From a virus: DNA of 37,904 nucleotides. Positions within the stretch are counted from its first letter, which is position 1. Each line of letters opens with the position of its first letter. The notes beneath the pieces were generated by a model. That model did not search any database and was not told where the DNA came from. It saw nothing but the letters and a program-made list of their open reading frames with translations. Positions 16,553-22,955 of the stretch are shown here, in pieces. The position numbers and the translations under genes are program-made. The stretch covers positions 1 through 37,904 of IMG/VR virus record IMGVR_UViG_3300025000_000245; one strand, given 5' to 3'.

Positions 16553-16759
16553 TTAATATTTAACTTTTCCATTGTTTATCGTTAATTTTTGAATATCTTC
16601 TTTTAAACCAACATCATTTCTAAATACAAATACTGTCTTATCATTATTATTTTTGTCTGGTTTCACATCTACAATCATATAATTTTTTTTAAGTTTTAAC
16701 AATGCTCTTGCTAGTTGTGCTGTAAAAATAAGTTTAACTTGTTCTTTTTGTTCTTGCAT
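16553..16759 (-). CDS. Small phage protein, DUF5659-like
   Basis: 68 residues from ATG 16759, which follows a GGGAGGTGA SD; an upstream ATG (16774) overlaps the SD. FTAQLARALLKLKKNYMIVD then PDKNNNDKTVFVFRND fits the DUF5659 pattern of a short alpha-beta protein. It is related in pattern to 9661-9891. Early operon position; function unknown. Confidence 0.65.
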   Translation of the reverse strand: MQEQKEQVKLIFTAQLARALLKLKKNYMIVDVKPDKNNNDKTVFVFRNDVGLKEDIQKLTINNGKVKY

Positions 16760-16845
16760 AATATCACCTCCCATTCTTTTTATTATTTTTATATTTTGTT
16801 CCCTACTTACTTAGACACATAATTTTAAAAAAAGTTCCATAATAT

Positions 16846-17688
16846 TTATAAATTATAATTATATTTATCAGATTTTTGTTTTTGCTGATATAAAAAATCT
16901 ACAAAATCATATCTTATTTTATTTATTTTATCATGTTTATATGGAGAATTCTCATAAACAAACATTAATAAATCATATTCTTTTTGCTCCTCTTTGCTTA
17001 ACTCTCCATATGGGTCTGCATCTTCTATTTTCGCTAAAGCATGAAATACACCATCATTATCAGCATTTTTGAGACATTGCATATCCAAAAAATAGTGCAA
17101 TAATTCGTGCTTTATTGTTACTTTTAAATCTTCTTCACTTGTAGACATACAATTATAAACCTCTATAACTGATTGTAAGCAAAATCTTAAATAATTTCCT
17201 GCAAAATCACCAATAATTTTTTCTTCATTTTTTGATAAATCATAAAATCTAATTGGTAAAATTTCTGCATTGCATCTTGGAAAATATTTTTCTGATAATA
17301 TTTTTGCATATTCTTCTGCATATTTTTTTAGTCTATTAATTTTATCATAATATTTTAAATCACTTTTAACATCTTCAAATCTTTGTTCTACAATAATACC
17401 TTTTATGTATTCTAATTCTTTGTACATTTTTTTATAGTTAGTTATTGAATTTATATTTCTATTTTTAGTGGCTTTGAAATTATAGTAGTATTCTTCACCA
17501 TAGTATTTATCAATTATTGCTAAATCAACTACTTCAGTATAATTATATTTACATTCTTTACAAGATATATCACCATCACATTCTTTTTCATTGCAAAAAT
17601 CTGCCTTATAATTTTCAATTATTTTAATTTCATCTTTATTAATACATAGTATCTCAATTGATTTTATGAAATGTTCTTTTAGATTCAT
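16846..17688 (-). CDS. SprT-like zinc metalloprotein
   Basis: 280 residues. The C-terminal part has HELLHYFLD (HExxH zinc-binding and catalytic motif, near residue 193) with a downstream NDGVFHALAKIEDADPYG segment offering the third ligand, as in SprT-like metallopeptidases. The N-terminal 50 residues contain four cysteines (NEKECDGDISCKECKYNY) that may form a second zinc site. SprT-type proteases act on DNA-bound proteins in other systems; here the substrate is unknown. The gene has a GGAGGAG SD and its own promoter (17735-17763). Confidence 0.7.
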   Translation of the reverse strand: MNLKEHFIKSIEILCINKDEIKIIENYKADFCNEKECDGDISCKECKYNYTEVVDLAIIDKYYGEEYYYNFKATKNRNINSITNYKKMYKELEYIKGIIVEQRFEDVKSDLKYYDKINRLKKYAEEYAKILSEKYFPRCNAEILPIRFYDLSKNEEKIIGDFAGNYLRFCLQSVIEVYNCMSTSEEDLKVTIKHELLHYFLDMQCLKNADNDGVFHALAKIEDADPYGELSKEEQKEYDLLMFVYENSPYKHDKINKIRYDFVDFLYQQKQKSDKYNYNL

Positions 17689-17734
17689 ATTGTATTTTCT
17701 CCTCCTATTTAATTTTTGACATAATTATATTTAT

Positions 17735-17763
17735 ATTGTAAACCATTTTAATATTTTTTGCAA
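17735..17763 (-). promoter_or_regulatory. Putative sigma-A promoter
   Basis: TTGCAA (17763-17758), 17-base spacer, TACAAT (17740-17735), ending about 46 bases upstream of the SprT-like gene. Confidence 0.5.
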
Positions 17764-17827
17764 TAGTAAATTTATTTATTTTTTTATTTTCTAAAATCAA
17801 GTGGAACATTCTTCCCTTTGAAATTTT

Positions 17828-17879
17828 TTTATAAAGTGGCAGTGGAAGATTGTTACGTTGCCTTATGCCACTTTATAAA
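17828..17879. repeat. 14-bp perfect inverted repeat
   Basis: TTTATAAAGTGGCA (17828-17841) and its exact reverse complement (17866-17879) with a 24-base loop. It lies between the zinc-ribbon gene and the SprT-like gene. No clean T run on the minus strand, so the stem may be a protein-binding or regulatory site rather than a terminator. Confidence 0.7.
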
Positions 17880-17906
17880 TTTTGTAAAAACGGAGAATCT
17901 GCCACC

Positions 17907-18170
17907 TCAAACTACCATATCAACAAACTTCTGCATACATTCATCACATATTTCTGCATCATCATCGTAACTACCTGATTGACGAATACCCCATATTTTC
18001 TGTGTACCATTGTAATCAAGTGACTTACCACACTTATCACAACTGGTTTTATTATACATTGCATAATAATCAATATCATCAATTTCAGGTATATCATTAA
18101 TTGTTAGTTCAGGGAATTGGTTGTCAACATCATCATTAACAGTTACAGGAAAATTATATATTTTTGCCAT
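17907..18170 (-). CDS. Small zinc-ribbon protein
   Basis: 87 residues from ATG 18170, which follows GGGGAGGATATA; an in-frame upstream start at 18236 lies inside the previous gene and has no SD. The acidic N-terminal half is followed by CDKCGKSLDYNG and CDECMQKFVDMV, two CxxC knuckles with 30 residues between them. Likely a zinc-binding accessory protein. It overlaps the upstream gene by 17 bases. Confidence 0.7.
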   Translation of the reverse strand: MAKIYNFPVTVNDDVDNQFPELTINDIPEIDDIDYYAMYNKTSCDKCGKSLDYNGTQKIWGIRQSGSYDDDAEICDECMQKFVDMVV

Positions 18171-18846
18171 TATATCCTCCCCTAAAATTCTTTTCAATTT
18201 CAGAAAAGATAGTTTTATATTTCCTTTTAATCTCATTTTTAGATTTTCTATGCTTGCCTATACATCCTTTAGGTATATCTTTATTTAGTATCATTAAATT
18301 TGGTAGCATAAAATTATCTTCCCTTTTAATATAAGGGAAATCTTCTCTATTACCACAAACTAATTCCCATGAAATACCTTCAATTCCAGCAATTGCATTT
18401 AATTCTTTTAGTCGTTTAATTTCTGCAATTGCTAGGTTTTTATTACCATGACAACTATCTGCATTTCTACTAGCAACATAAGTCCATTCTAACCCAGAAC
18501 CATCCATATTTTTTACTGATAGTCTTAAACTTCCACCGATGCAATTAAAACTGTCTTTAATGAAATAACGTGTAACTGGATAAATCTTATTGCAAAAAGA
18601 TTTTCCATCAGGAATATCAGTAATATTTACTGATTCAACTGAAAATGTCTTTCCAAAATTATACTTATTACTAATATCCTGAAAATTATTGCAAATAGAT
18701 TCTGCACGTTCAGGATTAGTGTAAAATCTAATTCCTTCAGTTAAACCTATAGAGCGTGAGTAATACCACTCATTGTCAACAATACTTAAACCAGTTAAAT
18801 TTACAAAACTTCCTAGTTCGTCTTTGATTACTAATGTTTTTTCCAT
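18154..18846 (-). CDS. Hypothetical early protein
   Basis: 230 residues, no recognised family. Mixed alpha-beta composition with ELNAIAGIEGISWELVCGN and a basic C terminus (GKHRKSKNEIKRKYK). The ATG has a GGGGGAA SD. It is one of the first genes of the leftward early operon, after a stem-loop that may limit read-through. Confidence 0.6.
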   Translation of the reverse strand: MEKTLVIKDELGSFVNLTGLSIVDNEWYYSRSIGLTEGIRFYTNPERAESICNNFQDISNKYNFGKTFSVESVNITDIPDGKSFCNKIYPVTRYFIKDSFNCIGGSLRLSVKNMDGSGLEWTYVASRNADSCHGNKNLAIAEIKRLKELNAIAGIEGISWELVCGNREDFPYIKREDNFMLPNLMILNKDIPKGCIGKHRKSKNEIKRKYKTIFSEIEKNFRGGYNGKNI

Positions 18847-18877
18847 AATAATATTTCCCCCTATATTTTAATTTTAA

Positions 18878-18918
18878 AACCACTTACTTCATCAAAAATA
18901 TAATAAAAGTAAGTGGTT
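18878..18918 (-). terminator. 12-bp stem-loop in the early leader
   Basis: AACCACTTACTT (18878-18889) pairs perfectly with AAGTAAGTGGTT (18907-18918); on the minus strand TTTT follows. It is probably an attenuator between the first zinc-ribbon gene and the rest of the early operon, a place where antitermination could act. A repeated ATAAAGTGTGT (18944-18954, 18962-18972) lies just upstream. Confidence 0.5.
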
Positions 18919-19094
18919 GGTAAAATTGGAATATAAGGTAAGTATAAAGTGTGTTCATTCCATAAAGTGTGTATATATCTGCTATTAAATTAAGCAGAAT
19001 TTTAAATATTAACTGCAATTCTAAATATCTTTTTAATTCTCTTAGTTATCAAGGTGATCTTACCTTTCTTACTTTTAGCATTATTCTCACCCCT

Positions 19095-19274
19095 TCAAAC
19101 AAAATAATTAGTTATTTTACAATTAGGACATTTTCTTTTATGCCTAGCTTCATCGAATGGTTCAAGTGAAATTTTTACACTCCTGCCGATTCGATATTCT
19201 GTAATAAAACCAATACCACATTTTTTACAACGTCCTGATTTCCAACCGATATTTTCGGTGCTTTTAGGTGACAT
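19095..19274 (-). CDS. Small zinc-finger protein, first early gene
   Basis: 59 residues. CKKCGIGFITEYRIG and CPNCKITNYFV supply two CxxC pairs separated by about 30 residues, a rubredoxin/zinc-ribbon-like layout. The SD AGAAGGTG precedes the ATG. It is the first clear gene after the strong leftward promoter at 19487-19515, so it is probably expressed immediately. Function unknown. Confidence 0.65.
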   Translation of the reverse strand: MSPKSTENIGWKSGRCKKCGIGFITEYRIGRSVKISLEPFDEARHKRKCPNCKITNYFV

Positions 19275-19478
19275 TGTTGCACCTTCTTTCTATTAGATTT
19301 TACTTACTTTAATCAATCACTTCTACACTTCAATATCAATTTAATCACTCCTTGGTGGTTATGTATTTTTCGTTTATTCATTAACATAATACCTAAAAAT
19401 ACCATATAATAATTTGTTCTATTTCTGTCACACTTATGATATAATTAACTAAGTAGAATTTTTACTGAATTGCTTTCC

Positions 19479-19488
19479 CTACATGTAG
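19479..19488. promoter_or_regulatory. Candidate repressor operator
   Basis: The 10-bp palindrome CTACATGTAG overlaps the -10 region of the leftward early promoter, next to the divergent repressor gene. An operator role is inferred from position. Confidence 0.4.
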
Positions 19489-19515
19489 TATATTCCATTC
19501 ATGCAATAATGTCAA
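19487..19515 (-). promoter_or_regulatory. Leftward early promoter
   Basis: TTGACA (19515-19510), exactly 17 bases, TATACT (19492-19487). It lies in the divergent gap between the repressor (plus) and the early operon (minus), as in a lysogeny switch. Confidence 0.78.
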
Positions 19516-19560
19516 CAACTATTTTTAAAATAATTTATAAATTTTTTGGAGGTGAATTTT

Positions 19561-19791
19561 ATGATAAAAATAACTTTAAAAGACTTAATGATAAAAAATG
19601 ACATAAGTGTTTCTGAATTATCAAGAAGAACAAATATACCAAGAAGCACAATAATACTAATAAGAGATAATCACACAAAAAGAATTGATTTTAACTCTAT
19701 TAATCAATTTTGCAATGCTTTAAACTGTGAACCTTCTGATTTAATAAAATATGTACCAGATGAAAAAAAACCAGTCTATATAATAACTTAG
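19561..19791 (+). CDS. Cro/CI-family (XRE) transcriptional regulator
   Basis: 76 residues from ATG 19561, five bases after GGAGGTGA; an upstream ATG is out of the SD window. The helix-turn-helix is plain: ISVSELSRRTNIPRSTIILI, then a helix FNSINQFCNALNCEPSDLI typical of small Cro-like regulators. It is divergent from the leftward early operon and very likely controls the 19487-19515 promoter. It is followed at its stop codon by a strong terminator. No separate CI-type C-terminal domain exists, so it is a single-domain regulator. Confidence 0.85.
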   Translation: MIKITLKDLMIKNDISVSELSRRTNIPRSTIILIRDNHTKRIDFNSINQFCNALNCEPSDLIKYVPDEKKPVYIIT

Positions 19792-19800
19792 ACTGGTTTT
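19767..19800. terminator. Bidirectional terminator after the repressor
   Basis: AAAACCAGTCTA pairs perfectly with TAGACTGGTTTT (12 bp) around a 10-base loop. T runs are present at the 3' side on both strands. The repressor stop codon lies in the stem. Confidence 0.85.
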
Positions 19801-19808
19801 TAAATGAT

Positions 19809-20048
19809 TTAACTTTTCGGCCAAGTATGCTTACAATCCTGACATTGCCACATACTTTTAGCGAAAAAAGCGGCAAGAAAAGCCAAAGCAGAAAGAATTA
19901 GAACAATAGGAATTAATAACCATAAAAATGGTATCCATACAAAAATTCCAGCAGATAGGAATAAAACAAAACCTAACAACCACTTGCTAACTGATTGTAC
20001 TTTTTTTGATCCACATCTTGGACATACAGACCAATTATTATCAGCCAA
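19809..20048 (-). CDS. Zinc-ribbon membrane protein
   Basis: 79 residues starting with TTG 20048 after GAGGAGGT. An N-terminal CPRCGSKKV and a C-terminal CQDCKHTWPKS form a split zinc ribbon, with a hydrophobic hairpin between (LGFVLFLSAGIFVWIPFLWL, then IPIVLILSALAFLAAFF). Likely an inner-membrane protein with its ribbon in the cytoplasm. It is convergent with the repressor. A lysogeny-expressed superinfection or host-modifying role is possible but not shown. Confidence 0.72.
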   Translation of the reverse strand: MADNNWSVCPRCGSKKVQSVSKWLLGFVLFLSAGIFVWIPFLWLLIPIVLILSALAFLAAFFAKSMWQCQDCKHTWPKS

Positions 20049-20076
20049 AATATAACCTCCTCTCTAATTTTAATTT

Positions 20077-20475
20077 TTAATAACTGTACATACTTTTCAT
20101 TTCAGAAATAACACTTTCTTTAAGAGGAATTTTGAAATCATTAAGTATACTAATCAATACTTTAATTGCACCTCTAAAAGTTAAATCCTCATAACTAGCA
20201 TAAAATTTAACTTGATGTTGATACTCAAATTCAACAAATTTTAAAATTTCTATTTGTATATTATTACCTATAAGCATATAATCTCTTAAATCATTTTCTT
20301 CGATATAATACGATTTCCATTCTTTATAAACTTTTAATTTTCCTTCCCTGACATATCTCCTAATTTGTTCTTCACTTTTTCTGGTTATTTTTGCTGCTTC
20401 AGGAATTGTAAAAATAGTTTTAAATTTTAATAATTGCTCTAATTCTTCTTTATTTATATTTATTATATTATTCAT
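20077..20475 (-). CDS. Excisionase-like helix-turn-helix protein
   Basis: 132 residues from ATG 20475 (GGAGGAAAAA SD; upstream in-frame starts lack an SD). FTIPEAAKITRKSEEQIRRY then VREGKLKVYKEWKSYYIEEN is a MerR-like wing-helix DNA-binding module as in excisionases. The remaining 70 residues are unassigned. It is driven by the best consensus promoter in the window and may act in lysogenic control, excision or plasmid copy control. Confidence 0.7.
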   Translation of the reverse strand: MNNIININKEELEQLLKFKTIFTIPEAAKITRKSEEQIRRYVREGKLKVYKEWKSYYIEENDLRDYMLIGNNIQIEILKFVEFEYQHQVKFYASYEDLTFRGAIKVLISILNDFKIPLKESVISEMKSMYSY

Positions 20476-20517
20476 ATACTTTTTCCTCCACTTTTTATTA
20501 TATATATTATAGTATAT

Positions 20518-20546
20518 ATTATACATAATAATATCATATGTGTCAA
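20518..20546 (-). promoter_or_regulatory. Full-consensus sigma-A promoter
   Basis: TTGACA (20546-20541), 17-base spacer, TATAAT (20523-20518): both hexamers are perfect. It drives the excisionase-like gene. Confidence 0.85.
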
Positions 20547-20672
20547 TATGTATTTTGTGTATTATGATAATTTTATAATAAAAAAATCATAACAAAAATA
20601 GATATGATTTATGTACAATATTAACTTGTGTATCTATCATTGTAATGTTAAAATTATTCCTAATTAAATGCC

Positions 20673-20769
20673 AAAGGACACTCTCCCCGACCAAAGTTTG
20701 AGCGTCCTTTTCCCAAAGTAGTAGTTTTAACTACTTCCTGTTTGCTTTTGTCTTTTTATTTTAAGCAAA
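20673..20769 (+). other. Three consecutive stem-loops upstream of the HTH gene
   Basis: Stem 1 AAAGGACACTC/GAGCGTCCTTT (20673-20683 with 20700-20710, one mismatch), stem 2 AAGTAGT/ACTACTT (20716-20722 with 20730-20736), stem 3 TTTGCTT/AAGCAAA (20741-20747 with 20763-20769). They fill the 360-base gap between divergent genes and could form a small RNA or a structured leader. Strand not certain. Confidence 0.4.
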
Positions 20770-20779
20770 AATAGGCTGG

Positions 20780-20807
20780 TTGTCAATACCTCTACTTTTA
20801 ATATAGA
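20780..20807 (+). promoter_or_regulatory. Putative rightward promoter
   Basis: TTGTCA (20780-20785), 16-base spacer, TATAGA (20802-20807), ending 28 bases before the HTH/coiled-coil gene start. Confidence 0.42.
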
Positions 20808-20835
20808 TAAAAAATTATTTTTGGAGGTATGAACA

Positions 20836-21558
20836 ATGGGACAAGCTATGAAAAAGCTAGAAAATTTCTATGAAAATCATAGAAAATCTATAGAAATTCC
20901 GCACATATATAATAATCTTGATAATGATGATTATGATTATTTAATGTCTTTAAAAGCTAAAAGTAATGCACTTAAGAAATATTTAGATAGAAATATAGAA
21001 AATAACCTAGAAAACATAGAAGAGGTGGAAAATGTGACTTTGAAACTTGTTGAAAAAGTAGAAAACAAATATCTTTCTATAGAAGAAGCATCTAAATATC
21101 TAAATTGCAACCCAAGAACTATTAGAAACCGCATAAATAAAGACGGTATGCCATATATCATGGATGGAAATAAGAAACTTGTTTCTATAGAAAATCTTAA
21201 TTTATGGAAAAATGGAAAACCTGAAAACATAGAAAATGATTTCATAGAAGATGGTTTCATAGAAGAACCTGTGGATAACTTAGAAGTGTTTGAATATATA
21301 CCTTCACCTACAGAAAATTTTGTTACAAGGGATGAAATAAATTCCTACACTCTAGCTTTAAAAGATTTTACCGAAGTAATTAATTTGATTCGCCAAGAAG
21401 TTTCTGAAATAAAATCAGTTCAAGAAGAAATAATTAGACAAAAAGAAGAAGAAAAATTATCTGAAAGAATTAAAGAATTAGATTTAAAGATAGAAGAAAT
21501 TAAGAAAAAGAAAATTCCTTTTTATAAGAAATGGTATAAATTACTATTTAAAAACTAA
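20836..21558 (+). CDS. HTH and coiled-coil regulator, plasmid-style
   Basis: 240 residues, GGAGGT SD. Residues 75-115 (YLSIEEASKYLNCNPRTIRN then RINKDGMPYIMDG) are a MerR/excisionase-type helix-turn-helix. Residues 165-225 form a long coiled coil (SEIKSVQEEIIRQKEEEKLS). The basic aromatic tail KKIPFYKKWYKLLFKN recalls the DUF3967-bearing MerR-like proteins of Bacillus plasmids. It is probably a plasmid-maintenance or transcription regulator; the family link is tentative. It is followed by a ribbon-helix-helix gene. Confidence 0.65.
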   Translation: MGQAMKKLENFYENHRKSIEIPHIYNNLDNDDYDYLMSLKAKSNALKKYLDRNIENNLENIEEVENVTLKLVEKVENKYLSIEEASKYLNCNPRTIRNRINKDGMPYIMDGNKKLVSIENLNLWKNGKPENIENDFIEDGFIEEPVDNLEVFEYIPSPTENFVTRDEINSYTLALKDFTEVINLIRQEVSEIKSVQEEIIRQKEEEKLSERIKELDLKIEEIKKKKIPFYKKWYKLLFKN

Positions 21559-21621
21559 TTCTATTATTTTCGACAACACATATAATTAAACATACGAATA
21601 AACAGAAGGGAAGTGATACAA

Positions 21622-21879
21622 ATTAGTAGATATTGCTTTCATCTTTCCGAAGAGCACGACAGTTATTTAATTGATTTTATTCAAAATCATAAGAATCAAA
21701 GTAGAATTATCAGAGATTTATTAAGGCTTGCATATAAAACACTCCATACCAATGATGCACCAATAATTGCAAAAAAAGAACATACAAATAATATGTTGAA
21801 AGATATGAAAAAACAAACTACACCAGAAATAAAAAAACCTCCCAATGAAAAAATTCAATGGAAGATTCCTAAGAATTAA
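21622..21879 (+). CDS. Ribbon-helix-helix DNA-binding protein, apparent AUU start
   Basis: 85 residues from ATT 21622. The in-frame GTG (21613) forms part of the SD itself (AAGGGAAGTGA), which sits five bases before ATT. SRYCFHLSEEHDSYLIDFIQ then NHKNQSRIIRDLLRLAY follows the strand-helix-helix pattern of CopG/ParR-like proteins. A basic tail with prolines follows. In plasmids such proteins work as copy-number or partition adaptors; here the partner motor is not seen. Confidence 0.65.
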   Translation: MSRYCFHLSEEHDSYLIDFIQNHKNQSRIIRDLLRLAYKTLHTNDAPIIAKKEHTNNMLKDMKKQTTPEIKKPPNEKIQWKIPKN

Positions 21880-21981
21880 TGATTTAAGTTACCATAATTT
21901 ACAATTTAATATTGGTATTTTTCTGCTATGCTACCGCATATATTTTATTTATAAAATAACATTAGAATTTTTTTACCCACT

Positions 21982-22009
21982 GGCAGGATAATAGCTTCCT
22001 GTCTTTTTT
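21982..22009 (+). terminator. Rho-independent terminator
   Basis: GGCAGGA/TCCTGTC (one G-T pair, 8-base loop) followed by six T, about 100 bases after the ribbon-helix-helix gene. Confidence 0.75.
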
Positions 22010-22076
22010 ATTTGATTAAATTAGAAATTGCATCCAAAATTCCATATCCTACTATTCCAATTACTAACCAAGGCAT
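22008..22076 (-). CDS. 22-residue hydrophobic peptide
   Basis: MPWLVIGIVGYGILDAISNL then IK, a single membrane helix with a terminal lysine. AGGAGGAA lies ten bases before the ATG. It is antisense to the surrounding plus-strand genes, and its stop overlaps the plus-strand terminator. It is similar in pattern to the 25-residue peptide at 12018-12095. Function unknown; an antisense-regulated small toxin is one possibility. Confidence 0.5.
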   Translation of the reverse strand: MPWLVIGIVGYGILDAISNLIK

Positions 22077-22158
22077 AATAAATTCCTCCTATTTGTTTGT
22101 ATGATAAGTAGTATGTCTTATTTCTATTTAGAATATTCATACTGAGAGGTGAAAGTTT

Positions 22159-22254
22159 TTGGAAATATTATCAAAAGTTTTAAGTTGTGGTGAAATAATT
22201 TGCTTGTGTTTGTTTGGATATTTTGTTTATAGGAGAATTAAAAATAATAGATAG
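22159..22254 (+). CDS. 31-residue membrane protein
   Basis: TTG start after GAGAGGTGA. One hydrophobic segment (GEIICLCLFGYFVYRRIK) with a basic C terminus, so probably inserted with its tail in the cytoplasm. It opens a compact run of small genes ending with the large ATPase; the next SD begins two bases after its stop. Confidence 0.55.
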   Translation: MEILSKVLSCGEIICLCLFGYFVYRRIKNNR

Positions 22255-22268
22255 TAGGAGGATTATAT

Positions 22269-22571
22269 ATGAAAAAGATTATAACTTCTACTATATTTAT
22301 TACATCTATGTTAATTTTACCTTCTTGTGGATATTCTTATAATAATGAGTTAAGCAATGCTTTTAATACTGGTATAATGCCAATTTTAATAGATATAGGC
22401 AAAGTAATATCACAATGTTCTATTGTATATGGAAGTTATTACATTATGAGAAAACAATTTCAAATAGGAGTAGACTCGATTAAATGGTCAGCGATAGGGT
22501 ATATTGCACTGAAACTTACACATAGTTTTACACAACTTGTCGATAATATTGCTTCAACTATGAAATTTTAA
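22269..22571 (+). CDS. Small exported/membrane protein, VirB2-like in layout
   Basis: 100 residues. A signal-like N terminus (MKKIITSTIFITSMLILPSC) with a possible lipobox cysteine, followed by two hydrophobic helices (IMPILIDIGKVISQCSIVYG and AIGYIALKLTHSFTQLVDNI). This signal-plus-two-helix plan at about 100 residues resembles VirB2/TrbC-type pilin subunits, but no signature residue proves it. It sits upstream of a HerA/VirD4-like ATPase, so a secretion- or conjugation-like complex is plausible. Confidence 0.55.
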   Translation: MKKIITSTIFITSMLILPSCGYSYNNELSNAFNTGIMPILIDIGKVISQCSIVYGSYYIMRKQFQIGVDSIKWSAIGYIALKLTHSFTQLVDNIASTMKF

Positions 22572-22583
22572 GGATGATGTGAT

Positions 22584-22811
22584 ATGTTATTAAAGTTATC
22601 AGAATATTTATCATCAAAAATATATAGTGCCATACTACCAAAAGCATTTAGTTTACCTGTTATTTATGATTTTATTTGTTGTATTTGCATGATAATTATA
22701 GTTTTTTCTTGCTATATGGTAATAATGAATAGAAGAAAATATGTGAATAGTTTATATTTTGGTTGTATGTTTTATAGTATTTTTAGGCTAATGAGTGTGA
22801 TATTTAAATAG
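22584..22811 (+). CDS. Small membrane protein, unknown
   Basis: 75 residues, two hydrophobic segments (VIYDFICCICMIIIVFSCYM and SLYFGCMFYSIFRLMSVIF). The SD is GGATGATGTGA. It is in operon with its neighbours; no family recognised. Confidence 0.55.
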   Translation: MLLKLSEYLSSKIYSAILPKAFSLPVIYDFICCICMIIIVFSCYMVIMNRRKYVNSLYFGCMFYSIFRLMSVIFK

Positions 22812-22823
22812 GAGGTATAAACT

Positions 22824-22955
22824 ATGAGTAAAAATATTAATGATGCCATAAGTTGTTTAAATGACTTAAAAAATAAAACTAAAAATGATAATGAAAAGAA
22901 AAAAATGGAAAAGAAAATAAATGAATTAAAAAACTTAAAAAAATATGGATATTAG
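22824..22955 (+). CDS. 43-residue Lys-rich soluble protein
   Basis: Starts MSKNINDAISCLNDLKNKTK and is a single highly charged helix. AGGAGGTA lies before the ATG. Its stop overlaps the start of the ATPase gene by 11 bases, implying translational coupling. Function unknown. Confidence 0.6.
   Translation: MSKNINDAISCLNDLKNKTKNDNEKKKMEKKINELKNLKKYGY

Noticed and set aside
19081-19094. Short K-rich frames just downstream of the first zinc-finger gene
   Set aside because: The only SD-led ATG gives ten residues; the longer overlapping frame has no start codon.
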